The notes under the pieces were generated by a model. It saw nothing but the letters and a program-made list of their open reading frames with translations, ran no database searches and was not told the DNA's origin. 37,658 bases of DNA from Rhizobium altiplani (GTDB taxonomy: Bacteria; Pseudomonadota; Alphaproteobacteria; Rhizobiales; Rhizobiaceae), in NCBI RefSeq assembly GCF_001542405.1, contig NZ_LNCD01000058.1, positions 10,995-48,652 of the forward strand, given 5' to 3'. A program made the translations under genes and the position numbers. Of the stretch, positions 8,223-14,850 are shown piece by piece; position 1 is the first letter of the stretch; every line of letters starts with the position of its first letter.

Positions 8223-8262
8223 TTGACCAGCAATCGAACGCATTCTATGTCACGCAATGATA
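8223..8262 (+). promoter_or_regulatory. Promoter overlapped by a MarR-type dyad (site 1)
   Basis: TTGACC (8223-8228), 17-bp spacer, TATGTC (8246-8251). The dyad TGTCACGCAATGATA (8248-8262) overlaps the -10 and start region and fits the window-wide consensus TATCAY-NNN-RTGATA with one mismatch. It points at the secreted peptide at 8280 and the ClC gene at 8489. Binding there would be expected to block the promoter. Confidence 0.55.
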
Positions 8263-8279
8263 TTTGTAGGGCATCGAGC

Positions 8280-8411
8280 GTGCAGAGAGATACGCGGATC
8301 GTTTTGGCGCTTTTGGCGATAGCGTTCTCGTGTGCGCGATTTGCTTCGTCGTGCGGGTCAGAGCCTTGTCGGCTGCAATGGGAATGCCCCTCTAAGACGC
8401 AGCCCAACTAA
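8280..8411 (+). CDS. Putative secreted Cys-containing peptide (43 aa)
   Basis: A GTG start (AGGG 9 nt upstream) gives MQRDTRIVLALLAIAFSCAR then FASSCGSEPCRLQWECPSKT and QPN. Residues 1-20 look like a signal peptide; the mature part would hold three cysteines. The frame continues upstream to ATG 8247, but that start lies inside the candidate promoter, so the GTG is preferred. It is the first open frame after the dyad promoter at 8223-8262. No family recognised. Coding potential is modest, but signal-peptide character and promoter position support it. Confidence 0.4.
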   Translation: MQRDTRIVLALLAIAFSCARFASSCGSEPCRLQWECPSKTQPN

Positions 8412-8488
8412 TGATTACCACCCAAGGGGTCCGCTTTTCTCAGCCCTTACGCTAAGATCGAAGACCCAGACCTGTTTCCGAGTCCCCC

Positions 8489-9835
8489 ATGCCCTCCTCC
8501 TATCGCAATTTCAAGCTGCTCCGTCGCTCTCGCGTTTTCTGGGGATCCTTCTCTCTCTGGCGGCCGCGGCTGGTTTTCTGGTGCGGGGCCCTAGCGATCG
8601 GCGTGATCAGCGTCGGCTTCGCCAAGCTCGCCGATCTGGCGCAGTACGGATTTTCGAGCCTGACATCCTCGGGTGAATGGGCCTTCCTGCTACCGCTCGT
8701 CCTGACGCCCCTCGTCTTCATGCTGTCGGCCTGTCTGTCGGCGACACTGTTTCCGAATTCGCAGGGCAGCGGCATTCCGCAGGCGATCGCCGCCCGGCAT
8801 CTGCGCGACGAGGACGAGCGGACGCGGCTTTTGTCGCTTCGGATCGCCTTCGGCAAGATCGTCCTGACGGTGCTCGGGCTCTTCTCCGGCGCCTCGATCG
8901 GCCGCGAAGGCCCGACGGTGCAGGTTGGCGCGTCGATCATGCTCGCCGTCGCCCGCTTCGGTGGCATGGCGCAGGCGCGCGGCCTAATCCTTGCTGGGTC
9001 GGCGGCGGGCATCGCGGCTGCCTTCAACACGCCGCTTGCCGGTATCGTCTTCGCCATCGAGGAGATGAGCCGCACTTATGAGTCACGGGCGAACGGACTG
9101 GTGCTCACCGCCGTCATTCTGTCCGGCCTTGCAGCACTCGGGTTGGCAGGCAACTACAACTATTTTGGCGAAGCCTCTGCGGCGCCAACACAATTGCGCG
9201 ACTGGGGTCTCGTCCTGGTCTGCGGCATCGGCGGCGGTGCGCTGGGCGCTGCCTTCAGCGGCTTTGCATTGCATTTCGGCCAGAAGATCCGCCGCTGGGC
9301 GCAGCCGCAACCGCTGAAGCCCATGCTTGTTCTGGCCGGTATCTGCGGTCTCGCCATCGCCGTGATCGGCATCCTCTCGGGCGGCGCGACTTTCGGCACC
9401 GGCTATGAACAGGCCCGCAGCGCCGTCGAAGGCCATGCGCTGCCACTGCTGTTCTTCGTGGAGAAACTGGCCGCCAGCTTCCTGTCGATGCTTTCAGCCA
9501 TTCCGGGCGGCATCTTTGCGCCATCACTTGCCGTCGGCGCCGGTTTCGGTAGCACCGTCGGCTCGCTCCTCGGCACCAGCATCGCGCTGTCGGCAATCCT
9601 TGGCATGGCAGGTTATTTCTCCGGCGTCGTGCAGGCGCCGATGACCGCCTTCGTCATCATTCTCGAGATGACCGGCGACCACCAGGCTGTCATCCCGATC
9701 ATGGCCGTCTCTATGATCGGCTACGTGACGTCGCGCATCCTCTCTCGCGAGCCGCTTTATCACGGTCTGTCGCGCGTCTTCATCGCCGCAGCCATCCGGG
9801 CGCGGCGGGCGGAAGGGAACAGCCCGCATCCATAA
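8489..9835 (+). CDS. ClC-family voltage-gated chloride channel / Cl-/H+ exchanger
   Basis: A 448-residue integral membrane protein that moves chloride across the inner membrane; bacterial members usually exchange 2 Cl- for 1 H+ and help in acid response. All three ClC signatures are present: GSGIP at residues 93-97 (anion filter), GREGP at 138-142 with the gating Glu140, and 'GGIFAPSLAVGA' later on. Glu191-Glu192 in 'FAIEEMSRTY' matches the internal proton-transfer glutamate of exchangers, so exchange is more likely than channel activity. No cytoplasmic CBS domains. The N-terminal 30 residues are basic. The start at 8489 lacks a strong ribosome site. It sits 78 bp after the Cys-containing peptide and could share its promoter. 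Confidence 0.93.
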   Translation: MPSSYRNFKLLRRSRVFWGSFSLWRPRLVFWCGALAIGVISVGFAKLADLAQYGFSSLTSSGEWAFLLPLVLTPLVFMLSACLSATLFPNSQGSGIPQAIAARHLRDEDERTRLLSLRIAFGKIVLTVLGLFSGASIGREGPTVQVGASIMLAVARFGGMAQARGLILAGSAAGIAAAFNTPLAGIVFAIEEMSRTYESRANGLVLTAVILSGLAALGLAGNYNYFGEASAAPTQLRDWGLVLVCGIGGGALGAAFSGFALHFGQKIRRWAQPQPLKPMLVLAGICGLAIAVIGILSGGATFGTGYEQARSAVEGHALPLLFFVEKLAASFLSMLSAIPGGIFAPSLAVGAGFGSTVGSLLGTSIALSAILGMAGYFSGVVQAPMTAFVIILEMTGDHQAVIPIMAVSMIGYVTSRILSREPLYHGLSRVFIAAAIRARRAEGNSPHP

Positions 9836-9886
9836 GGGAACAAGCGCGCCCTTCCTTGGGCACGGTACCCGAGGGAGTTTGAGGAC

Positions 9887-10102
9887 CTAATCCCGTAAAC
9901 CCTGAATTTCCTGGTCGATCGTCCGCATACGGTGCTGGTGGAGCGCATTGAGAACGACAAAAAGCCGGCGGGCGTCTGCTTCTCCGAGCCCATCAAGTGA
10001 TCGCCCGAGGTACTCGAAAGGCCAGCCCGTATAGATATCGAAAACCGTCCAGCTGCGATCTCCTTCCATTCGAATCCCATACCGAGCAACTTCGATCGAC
10101 AT
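9887..10102 (-). CDS. Small conserved protein, unknown function
   Basis: A 71-residue protein, MSIEVARYGIRMEGDRSWTV then FDIYTGWPFEYLGRSLDGLG and a C-terminal helix. The 'VxYGIRxEGDxxWTVFDIxTGWP' pattern resembles short conserved rhizobial proteins of unknown role. ATG 10102 is chosen; a TTG at 10141 would lengthen it by 13 residues. No ribosome site is obvious. It is convergent with the ClC gene and divergent from marR, with a large inverted repeat in between. Confidence 0.55.
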   Translation of the reverse strand: MSIEVARYGIRMEGDRSWTVFDIYTGWPFEYLGRSLDGLGEADARRLFVVLNALHQHRMRTIDQEIQGLRD

Positions 10103-10188
10103 TTTCACAAAGGGTCGCTCCAGAACTCTCAAAAATTCCAAGACGTCACGATTTTGGCACAGTCATCGGAGCAATTCGATGGGATTAT

Positions 10189-10258
10189 GGTTCGCGAGTT
10201 AGAAGTCGATGCCAGTGCCTGGCACTGTCTCCCACATTGGCTTGCAAACTCGCGAACC
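10189..10258. repeat. Nested inverted repeats upstream of marR
   Basis: An outer 12-bp perfect inverted repeat, GGTTCGCGAGTT (10189-10200) and AACTCGCGAACC (10247-10258), encloses a second dyad CAGTGCCTGGCACTG (10213-10227). Together they could fold into a cruciform or a long RNA hairpin, or be two operator sites. It lies 62 bp before the marR start and does not match the TATCA...TGATA dyad. Confidence 0.7.
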
Positions 10259-10285
10259 GTTCTCCTGGCGTGTTCGCCGATTTTA

Positions 10286-10300
10286 TATCACATCATGACG
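10286..10300. promoter_or_regulatory. MarR-type dyad upstream of marR (site 2)
   Basis: TATCACATCATGACG fits the consensus TATCAY-NNN-RTGATA with two mismatches in the right half. It lies 20 bp before the marR ATG and overlaps a possible TATATC -10. The position suggests negative autoregulation. Confidence 0.55.
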
Positions 10301-10319
10301 TACGAAAAGGATTTATTCG

Positions 10320-10760
10320 ATGCCTGGCCCCAAGGCAAAAAAAACGGCGCTGAGCGACCATGTCTACGATGGGTTGGCCGGTTTTCGACTTGCAATGCGG
10401 CGCTTCCTGGCATTTAGCGAGGCTGCGCTTGCCGAAGCTGGTGTCACGTCGCAGCAGTATCAGGCGCTCCTTGTGGTGCGCACGGCACCCCGCCACAAGA
10501 TCAGGCTACGGGATCTCGCCGAGCAGATGCTGATGCACCACAATGGTGCCGTTCAGCTCGTCGACCGGATGTGTGCAGCGGGCCTGGCAGAACGTATTCC
10601 AGCCGAGGACGACAAACGCAGCGTCATGATTGGTATGACCTCGAAGGGCCGCGATGTCCTCGAGGCCCTTGCCCGTGTTCACGTCGAGGGCATGCTGGAG
10701 AACGAGCCCCTGCTGGCGGAATCCCTATCCCGTCTTCGGAAGGTCACCGAACTCGCCTGA
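10320..10760 (+). CDS. MarR-family transcriptional regulator
   Basis: A 146-residue winged-helix regulator, typical MarR length. Visible parts: N-terminal dimerisation helix ('FRLAMRRFLAFSEAALAEAG'), 'VTSQQYQALLVV', recognition helix region 'RLRDLAEQMLMHHNGAVQLV', the wing 'IPAEDDKRSVMIGMTSKG', and a C-terminal helix. MarR dimers usually bind imperfect palindromes of 15-20 bp and are released by small phenolic or oxidised ligands. No conserved N-terminal Cys of the OhrR type is present, so peroxide sensing of that kind is unlikely. A dyad sits directly upstream, and related dyads are scattered across the next 18 kb, making this the best candidate for their binder. AGGA lies upstream of ATG 10320. 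Confidence 0.9.
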   Translation: MPGPKAKKTALSDHVYDGLAGFRLAMRRFLAFSEAALAEAGVTSQQYQALLVVRTAPRHKIRLRDLAEQMLMHHNGAVQLVDRMCAAGLAERIPAEDDKRSVMIGMTSKGRDVLEALARVHVEGMLENEPLLAESLSRLRKVTELA

Positions 10761-10778
10761 AGGCGATCACCTGTTTTT

Positions 10779-10828
10779 GATCACGCCGTGATTGATCTGC
10801 AAGCTCGATTTTGTATCATAACATGATA
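10779..10828 (+). promoter_or_regulatory. Promoter with tandem MarR-type dyads (sites 3 and 4)
   Basis: A perfect dyad TATCATAACATGATA (10814-10828) contains the -10 TATCAT (10814-10819); the -35 TTGATC (10792-10797) is 16 bp upstream. A degenerate second dyad GATCACGCCGTGATT (10779-10793) overlaps the -35, 35 bp away centre to centre. Two sites flanking the promoter would suit tight repression of the gene at 10847. Confidence 0.65.
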
Positions 10829-10846
10829 TAAAAGAGGAGAACAGCT

Positions 10847-11260
10847 ATGGCGGATCACGAACGCGGCTGGTCGAGCTACCGACCATCGAAGACATTGTGG
10901 GGATGGTCGCTCGTCGGGGCATCGGCATTGACAATGGTGCTCGGCTTTACTTGGGGTGGATGGACGACTTCGGGCCGGGCAGGTGTCATGACGGATATTG
11001 CCGTCAGGGACGCCAGGGCCGATCTGGTGGCGAGCGTCTGCGTGCACAACTTCGTCACGGCAAATGACGCCGCCGACAATCTTAAATCCCTTAAGGCGAA
11101 ATCGTCATGGGAGCGCGACGACTTTATCAAGGAAGGCGGTTGGGCAACGATCGCCGGGATAGACGAAACGGTGACAAACGCGACGGACGACTGCGCCGAC
11201 CAACTCATGAAGTTGAAAGAACTGCCGCAGGCTACCGATCCTGTCGTCTCGGACAGCTAG
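10847..11260 (+). CDS. Membrane-anchored protein of a duplicated family (copy 1)
   Basis: A 137-residue protein with a short cytoplasmic start (MADHERGWSSYRPSKTLWGW), one transmembrane segment ('SLVGASALTMVLGFTWGGWT', about residues 21-40) and a periplasmic domain with cysteines in 'LVASVCVHNFV' and 'NATDDCADQLMKLKELP'. Paralogues: intact at 15511 and a remnant at 28378. The shared core 'GFT.GGWTTSGRA.VM' then 'A...L.ASVCV..F' then 'W..GDFI..GGW' marks the family, which I know only as rhizobial proteins of unknown function. Excellent ribosome site (GAGGAG). The two periplasmic cysteines may pair. Probably controlled by the dyad promoter just upstream. Confidence 0.75.
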   Translation: MADHERGWSSYRPSKTLWGWSLVGASALTMVLGFTWGGWTTSGRAGVMTDIAVRDARADLVASVCVHNFVTANDAADNLKSLKAKSSWERDDFIKEGGWATIAGIDETVTNATDDCADQLMKLKELPQATDPVVSDS

Positions 11261-11297
11261 CGTTCGACTGGATGTTAAGAGTTTCCGGTCGGCGCCA

Positions 11298-11326
11298 GGC
11301 CCGCCCGAAATGATTTCGGGCGGGCC
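11298..11326 (+). terminator. Strong hairpin terminator
   Basis: GGCCCGCCCGAAA (11298-11310) pairs perfectly with TTTCGGGCGGGCC (11314-11326) around a 3-nt loop. It lies 38 bp after the stop of the membrane protein gene. The following bases, ATTTGCG, form only a weak U-run. Confidence 0.75.
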
Positions 11327-11554
11327 ATTTGCGTTGACGCGGGACCATTTCTTGGATCATCCGAGAGTAACGACAGCCCACGGTACCCACCGCCGAGTGG
11401 CGGTCTGTTGCGCCCTCTTGAAACAGAAATCTGACCCCGAGGGCGCATAGCTATGAAAGCACATGAACCGGTAACCACAATCATACTGCAATCCGCCCTG
11501 AGGCAGTCGTCGTGATCGCCGCCATAGCGTGGATAGTTGCACTCACGATTTGAC
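11327..11554. other. No confident gene; possible Cys-rich remnant on minus strand
   Basis: On the minus strand, two frames read in succession 'ECNYPRYGGDHDDC' and 'GLQYDCGYRFMCFHSYAPSG'. Their Cys/Tyr spacing is reminiscent of DUF3551-type short secreted proteins, but no start and no single frame link them. Too weak to call. Confidence 0.2.
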
Positions 11555-11878
11555 TTAGGTGCGCTTGACGCTGTCCTCATCACCCTCCCGGCTTCCGTCT
11601 TGAAGTGCCTGAAGAACTTCCCTCGCCATTAGATGCGCGGCCATCAGGACCGCTGGAGACAGAGGCCGGCCATCGCGAGCTTCCCGAGAGATCTTCAGCA
11701 AGCCGACAAGCTCGATCGGATTCTCGATGAAGCCGTCAAGGATTTCCTCGACATCCTGGGGCAGCGATATTCCCATCCCCGTCGCCAGCTGCCCTTGGTT
11801 ATTGAGCACTCCACGATTGATGAGAATGGTTTCGATCAGCCCGACCCAAAGGCCGAGCTCGGCGCGCATGTCGTTCAT
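11555..11878 (-). CDS. Hypothetical protein in operon with receiver-domain protein
   Basis: A 107-residue, mostly helical acidic protein, MNDMRAELGLWVGLIETILI then 'GMGISLPQDVEEILDGFIEN'. No signal peptide or membrane helix. GGGGAA lies upstream of ATG 11878. It starts 27 bp after the response regulator stop in the same direction, so the two are probably co-transcribed and could work together. I do not recognise the family. Confidence 0.55.
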   Translation of the reverse strand: MNDMRAELGLWVGLIETILINRGVLNNQGQLATGMGISLPQDVEEILDGFIENPIELVGLLKISREARDGRPLSPAVLMAAHLMAREVLQALQDGSREGDEDSVKRT

Positions 11879-11905
11879 GGTGTTCCCCGACCCTGTCTTG
11901 CTTTT

Positions 11906-12307
11906 TCAGGCGAAAAGCCGCATCCCGCTTGGCGGAATTCCCCGACCTCCTCGGCGGATGTCCTGAAGGTAGGTCAGCACTTTGCCGATCGTGGGCGGAT
12001 CGATCGGTTTGGAAATTATCCCTACGACGTCTGTCAGGCCGTTTTGAACGGCTTCAGGATTGCCGGTCACCATCACCACCAACAGCCCGAACTCACTCGC
12101 GAGATATTGGGCGATCTTCGGACCGGTGGCGCCATCGCGAAGGTTGACGTCCACGAGAGCAATTGTACTGGAGGCCGCTAGCCGGCACGCTGCCTCGAAG
12201 CAGTCGGCTATGCCTGACGTCTCGTAACCAAAACTGGAAACGATGTCGCGAAGATCTTCGGCCAGAAAGGCGTCGTCCTCTACGATTAGAATTTTCTCGT
12301 CGCTCAT
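11906..12307 (-). CDS. Single-domain (receiver-only) response regulator
   Basis: A 133-residue CheY-like receiver. Acid pocket 'ILIVEDDAFL' (Glu10, Asp11, Asp12), phospho-acceptor Asp53 in 'ALVDVNLRDG', Thr81 in 'VMVTGNPE', Lys100 in 'IISKPIDPP'. No output domain follows, so it must act by protein contact or as a phosphate sink. No cognate kinase is adjacent. ATG 12307 is preferred (GGGGGAG just upstream) over 12337. It diverges from two membrane micro-proteins at 12401 and 12540, with a dyad between them. Confidence 0.85.
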   Translation of the reverse strand: MSDEKILIVEDDAFLAEDLRDIVSSFGYETSGIADCFEAACRLAASSTIALVDVNLRDGATGPKIAQYLASEFGLLVVMVTGNPEAVQNGLTDVVGIISKPIDPPTIGKVLTYLQDIRRGGRGIPPSGMRLFA

Positions 12308-12343
12308 GGCTCCCCCATCATTTTGTTCAGCCTGCATTCAGGA

Positions 12344-12386
12344 TTGACAATATGGACGAGCCGTTAAAGAATGTCATTACATGATA
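12344..12386 (+). promoter_or_regulatory. Promoter region with MarR-type dyad (site 5)
   Basis: TTGACA (12344-12349) is a perfect -35; the -10 is unclear (TTAAAG, 12364-12369, at a short 14-bp spacing, or AGAATG at 18). The dyad TGTCATTACATGATA (12372-12386) lies at or just past the expected start point. It is 15 bp before the micro-protein ATG (12401) and 65 bp before the divergent response regulator start (12307). Confidence 0.5.
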
Positions 12387-12400
12387 CAAAAGAGGGCACG

Positions 12401-12529
12401 ATGACGAAAACAGCTTTGATATCCGCAATATTTGCGAGCTATGTCGCCGTCATGTTCGCCATCGCTTCCATTCCCGGCGAGGCGACTAAACTTGCTTCTC
12501 AGGTCCCGGCTGAAAAGGCCCTCAACTGA
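12401..12529 (+). CDS. 42-residue membrane or secreted micro-protein
   Basis: MTKTALISAIFASYVAVMFA continues IASIPGEATKLASQVPAEKA LN in two short blocks. Residues 4-23 form one hydrophobic segment that could be a signal peptide or membrane anchor; the rest is a small polar tail. AGAGGG precedes the ATG at good distance. It directly follows the dyad promoter at 12344-12386. Its stop is within 11 bp of the next micro-protein start, suggesting translational coupling. No family recognised. Confidence 0.55.
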   Translation: MTKTALISAIFASYVAVMFAIASIPGEATKLASQVPAEKALN

Positions 12530-12539
12530 GGTTCGAAAA

Positions 12540-12626
12540 ATGGACGTGAAACTCTTTCTGGCAGGGGTGGCGTTCCTTTGCGCAGGCATTTCCAGCGGTT
12601 CCGTTTACGTGCTTTTCTACCTCTGA
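12540..12626 (+). CDS. 28-residue membrane micro-protein
   Basis: MDVKLFLAGVAFLCAGISSG then SVYVLFYL: one hydrophobic helix covers nearly the whole chain. GAGG (12528-12531) overlaps the stop of the upstream micro-protein, giving a coupled pair. It is too short for database support, so the call rests on the ribosome site, the operon position and the clean membrane helix. Confidence 0.4.
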   Translation: MDVKLFLAGVAFLCAGISSGSVYVLFYL

Positions 12627-12966
12627 GAAGATCTCCTCAAGAAAGAGAGTACGCCGATGTCTTGCGGCGGTTTGCGCGCCGCTACATTGGGAAGCATCGA
12701 CCCTCCGCATTCGCGTCGAGGGTTTCCTGATGTTGATGGAAAGCGGTGAGCAAGAGGGCTGTCGTCAGCGTGACGTCCCTTCGTTTCACCGCCAGAATGG
12801 TCAGACGGCACGAGGCCCGCAGAATTATAGAACGCTTCAGCTATTCCAAGGCCGACCTCCATCTTCTCCTTGCCGGCCGTGGCGGAACAAACACCCACCG
12901 GCGTCGCGAGCTCTGCACCGCGGAGGAGAACGCAGCATTCGGGCTCGAACAGCGGCGTTGGCTCCG
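12627..12966. other. Gene-free stretch with one possible terminator
   Basis: No convincing coding frame on either strand. A hairpin ACCCTC (12700-12705) / GAGGGT (12718-12723), with an inner CGC/GCG pairing and a following TTCC, may end the micro-protein transcript. Confidence 0.35.
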
Positions 12967-13464
12967 TCAGTTGCAGTGGGAGGCTCTGTCCAACGCTGCA
13001 GAAATTCCTTCGAGCGAATAAGTGTAGGTCGTGCGGGTGCCCCTTGCGGACACTGCCCGAAGGACCATGGTGTGCCCTGCCCGCAAAGCCTTCATCAGTT
13101 CGGGAGCACGAGATGTGTCGTTGACCCAGCCGGTGTTGTCCTTCGTAAACATGCGAAACGCGCTCGGCCCAACGGAGACTTCAATCATGGACCCAGGCCT
13201 GAGCGGATAGCCGGCAATGACCTCGGGTTCTTTGCGATCTACACCTTCGACGGGGGCGATGAGGAAGTAGTTCTTTCCGTGATCGACATTCGATGGCTGA
13301 GAGTCCTTCGGGACCGAAAGCGCGTAGCACACAGTTTTGCCGCCTCGTTGATACGCATAGACACCCCAGTTTCCACTGCTGCTGATCATCCTTGGTAATG
13401 CGTCGGCCGAGGCAGCTCCACCTCCGAGAACGATCAATGCGACCAGCCAGGCATGCTTTATCAT
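12967..13464 (-). CDS. Secreted invasion-associated locus B (IalB) family protein
   Basis: A 165-residue periplasmic protein with signal peptide MIKHAWLVALIVLGGGAASA (residues 1-20). The body matches the IalB family: 'SGNWGVYAYQRGGKTVCYAL', 'PKDSQPSNVDHGKNYFLIAP', 'EVIAGYPLRPGS', 'FRMFTKDNTGWVND', 'LMKALRAGHTMVLRAVSARG' and 'TYSLEGISAALD'. IalB proteins occur widely in alphaproteobacteria; in Bartonella one was linked to erythrocyte entry, elsewhere the role is unclear. Two cysteines (in 'KTVCYAL' and near the C-terminus) could form a disulfide. ATG 13464 is preferred to 13482 because GAAGGA lies upstream. It follows the gene at 13502 by 37 bp in the same direction, so both likely depend on the dyad promoter at 13785-13825. 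Confidence 0.88.
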   Translation of the reverse strand: MIKHAWLVALIVLGGGAASADALPRMISSSGNWGVYAYQRGGKTVCYALSVPKDSQPSNVDHGKNYFLIAPVEGVDRKEPEVIAGYPLRPGSMIEVSVGPSAFRMFTKDNTGWVNDTSRAPELMKALRAGHTMVLRAVSARGTRTTYTYSLEGISAALDRASHCN

Positions 13465-13501
13465 ATTCGATCCTTCTTTCATCTTGGTTGATTTTCATTT
13501 T

Positions 13502-13744
13502 CTAGTGGCGAGCACGGGCTCGCAGACCGCGTACGTATCGCACTTGCTCGAAGGTGATCGCGCCCGCCTCGACGCGGCCTTCCCATATCCGATTGCCGAA
13601 ACGGCAAGTGACGTGCAAGCAACCTTCGCCCTCCCGGACCTCCACTGCGATAAGACCCTGCGCCCGATAGCGTTGGAACTCGCGGATCTTCAGGCCCAAC
13701 CTGTCGGCCAGGACCTCGTCGGCCAGGTGGTCTCCCCTGCTCAT
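13502..13744 (-). CDS. DUF6522-like small protein
   Basis: An 80-residue soluble protein, MSRGDHLADEVLADRLGLKI then 'EFQRYRAQGLIAVEVREGEG' and 'CRFGNRIWEGRVEAG'. The pattern 'LADRLGL...EFQR....GLI...VE.GEGE....T.R.GNR.W...V' resembles the DUF6522 family of small proteobacterial proteins of unknown function. ATG 13744 lacks a clear ribosome site; a TTG at 13780 is possible. First gene of a likely two-gene operon with the IalB protein. Confidence 0.6.
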   Translation of the reverse strand: MSRGDHLADEVLADRLGLKIREFQRYRAQGLIAVEVREGEGCLHVTCRFGNRIWEGRVEAGAITFEQVRYVRGLRARARH

Positions 13745-13784
13745 GTCAGCGGAGACCGATCGCCGTGGACGGTGAAACAATTTT

Positions 13785-13825
13785 TATCATGCCGTGATAT
13801 AAATATTTCCCGACCTACGTTTCAA
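13785..13825 (-). promoter_or_regulatory. Promoter with perfect MarR-type dyad (site 6)
   Basis: Read on the minus strand: TTGAAA (13825-13820), 18-bp spacer, TATATC (13801-13796). The perfect dyad TATCATGCCGTGATA (13785-13799) overlaps the -10 and the start point. It serves the DUF6522-IalB operon, whose first start lies 41 bp downstream. Site 8 at 14762 has the identical 15-bp sequence. Confidence 0.7.
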
Positions 13826-14160
13826 GAGATTTTTCTGCGAACTTTGGATGCCGAATTTGGTCCGGTCGCCAGGGTCATCCGACGGGCGAGCACTGGAGAG
13901 ATAGCAAGGATGGCGCGTGCCCCTGAATTTTTGCAGAAAACACGACTGAGCGCCGCGAACGCATCATGGTCCGTCGTCTAGCAAACACCGAAAAGCGCTT
14001 TCGTGATCGGATAAAATTCGCAAGCCTACAAGGCTTGGCGGTGACCTTCGCCTGCCACCACGTGGCGAGTGGATCGCCGGACGGCTCTCCGTTGCACAGA
14101 CTCCTCCCACACGGCTACAGCCTTGCGTCGGAGTTTTCGCAAAACGGAAACAACCAGATG
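13826..14160. other. No gene recognised
   Basis: The plus strand is open from 13966 to 14193, but the translation has no recognisable motif and overlaps the minus-strand gene end at 14161. Nothing else supported. Confidence 0.35.
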
Positions 14161-14378
14161 TCAGGTGTTGCACACCATGCGAACATAGTCTGACAGGACG
14201 GGATCATCGGCCAGTCGCGCCTGAAAAATTTCCTCAGTCAAATGGCCGAAGCGATAGTCATCCAGAAATTGTTGCTGTCCTCGGTGAGCGATGGAAGTTC
14301 ACGAGAACCACGACGTTGTAGAGATCGCGAGGAACGCCGGTCAGCCGGCTCGTCGCTTTCATGAGCGTTAGGGAACAT
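14161..14378 (-). pseudogene. Small duplicated-family protein (copy 1), frameshifted
   Basis: ATG 14378 (with GGAGAAAGG upstream) starts MFPNAHESDEPADRRSSRSL then 'SRELPSLTED'. The frame is then lost, and the natural end continues in another frame: QQFLDDYRFGHLTEEIFQAR then LADDPVLSDYVRMVCNT with TGA at 14163-14161. The intact paralogue at 27893-28111 shows the same start (MFP), the same middle ('SSRQLPPLCDEQ') and the same end ('DPVLSEYVRTVC'), which defines the shift near 14275-14285. Length 218 nt is not a multiple of 3. Function unknown. A dyad promoter lies 131 bp upstream. Confidence 0.65.
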
Positions 14379-14508
14379 TCTGTCATCCTTTCTCCCAAGA
14401 CTGGGCAATCAGCCTTGTAGAGGCAGAAACACGTTCCGACCGCGTCATGTTTGCGAAGTTCCGGTCTTTTGTCTCCGCCCAAGCGAAGAAAGCTCAATTT
14501 GATAATTT

Positions 14509-14537
14509 ATATCATGCGATGATCTATCTGTCCTCAA
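14509..14537 (-). promoter_or_regulatory. Promoter with MarR-type dyad (site 7)
   Basis: Minus strand: TTGAGG (14537-14532), 17-bp spacer, TGATAT (14514-14509). The dyad TATCATGCGATGATC (14510-14524) fills the spacer and -10, with one mismatch at its last base. It points to the frameshifted small gene at 14378, leaving a leader of about 125 nt. Confidence 0.55.
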
Positions 14538-14734
14538 CAGAGACGGGCTCCCATTCGAATAATAAGGACTTCGGACTCTACACGGCAGCAGTGTGTGGGA
14601 CAGATCAGCATCCCTTCTCGGACTGAAGGGTCATGAGCAGGCTCGGAGGCTGGACAAACACCCGGCGAAAGAAGGGAGCTGGCAAGGTAAAACGATTGTT
14701 CACATTGTTATGATCGTTCATGCTCCGTTCATAT

Positions 14735-14776
14735 TTGACATATTTCGCATTCCCGTGCGAATATCATGCCGTGATA
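14735..14776 (+). promoter_or_regulatory. Promoter with perfect MarR-type dyad (site 8)
   Basis: TTGACA (14735-14740), 18-bp spacer, GAATAT (14759-14764). The dyad TATCATGCCGTGATA (14762-14776) covers the end of the -10 and the start point. It lies 75 bp upstream of the gene at 14851. Confidence 0.7.
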
Positions 14777-14850
14777 CATCCTCATGCCTGCCGGGACTGC
14801 AGTTTGTAGAGACCTAGGCAGCGGTTCATCAGCGACAGGAGTTCCAACAA

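Noticed and set aside
11357..11583. Minus-strand Cys-rich frames as a DUF3551-type gene
   Set aside because: The resemblance needs two frames to be joined, with no start codon or signal peptide. Left as an unassigned stretch.
12730..13398. 222-codon plus-strand frame
   Set aside because: It runs opposite the IalB gene, which has a signal peptide and family motifs. The plus translation is Arg/Pro-rich without motif.
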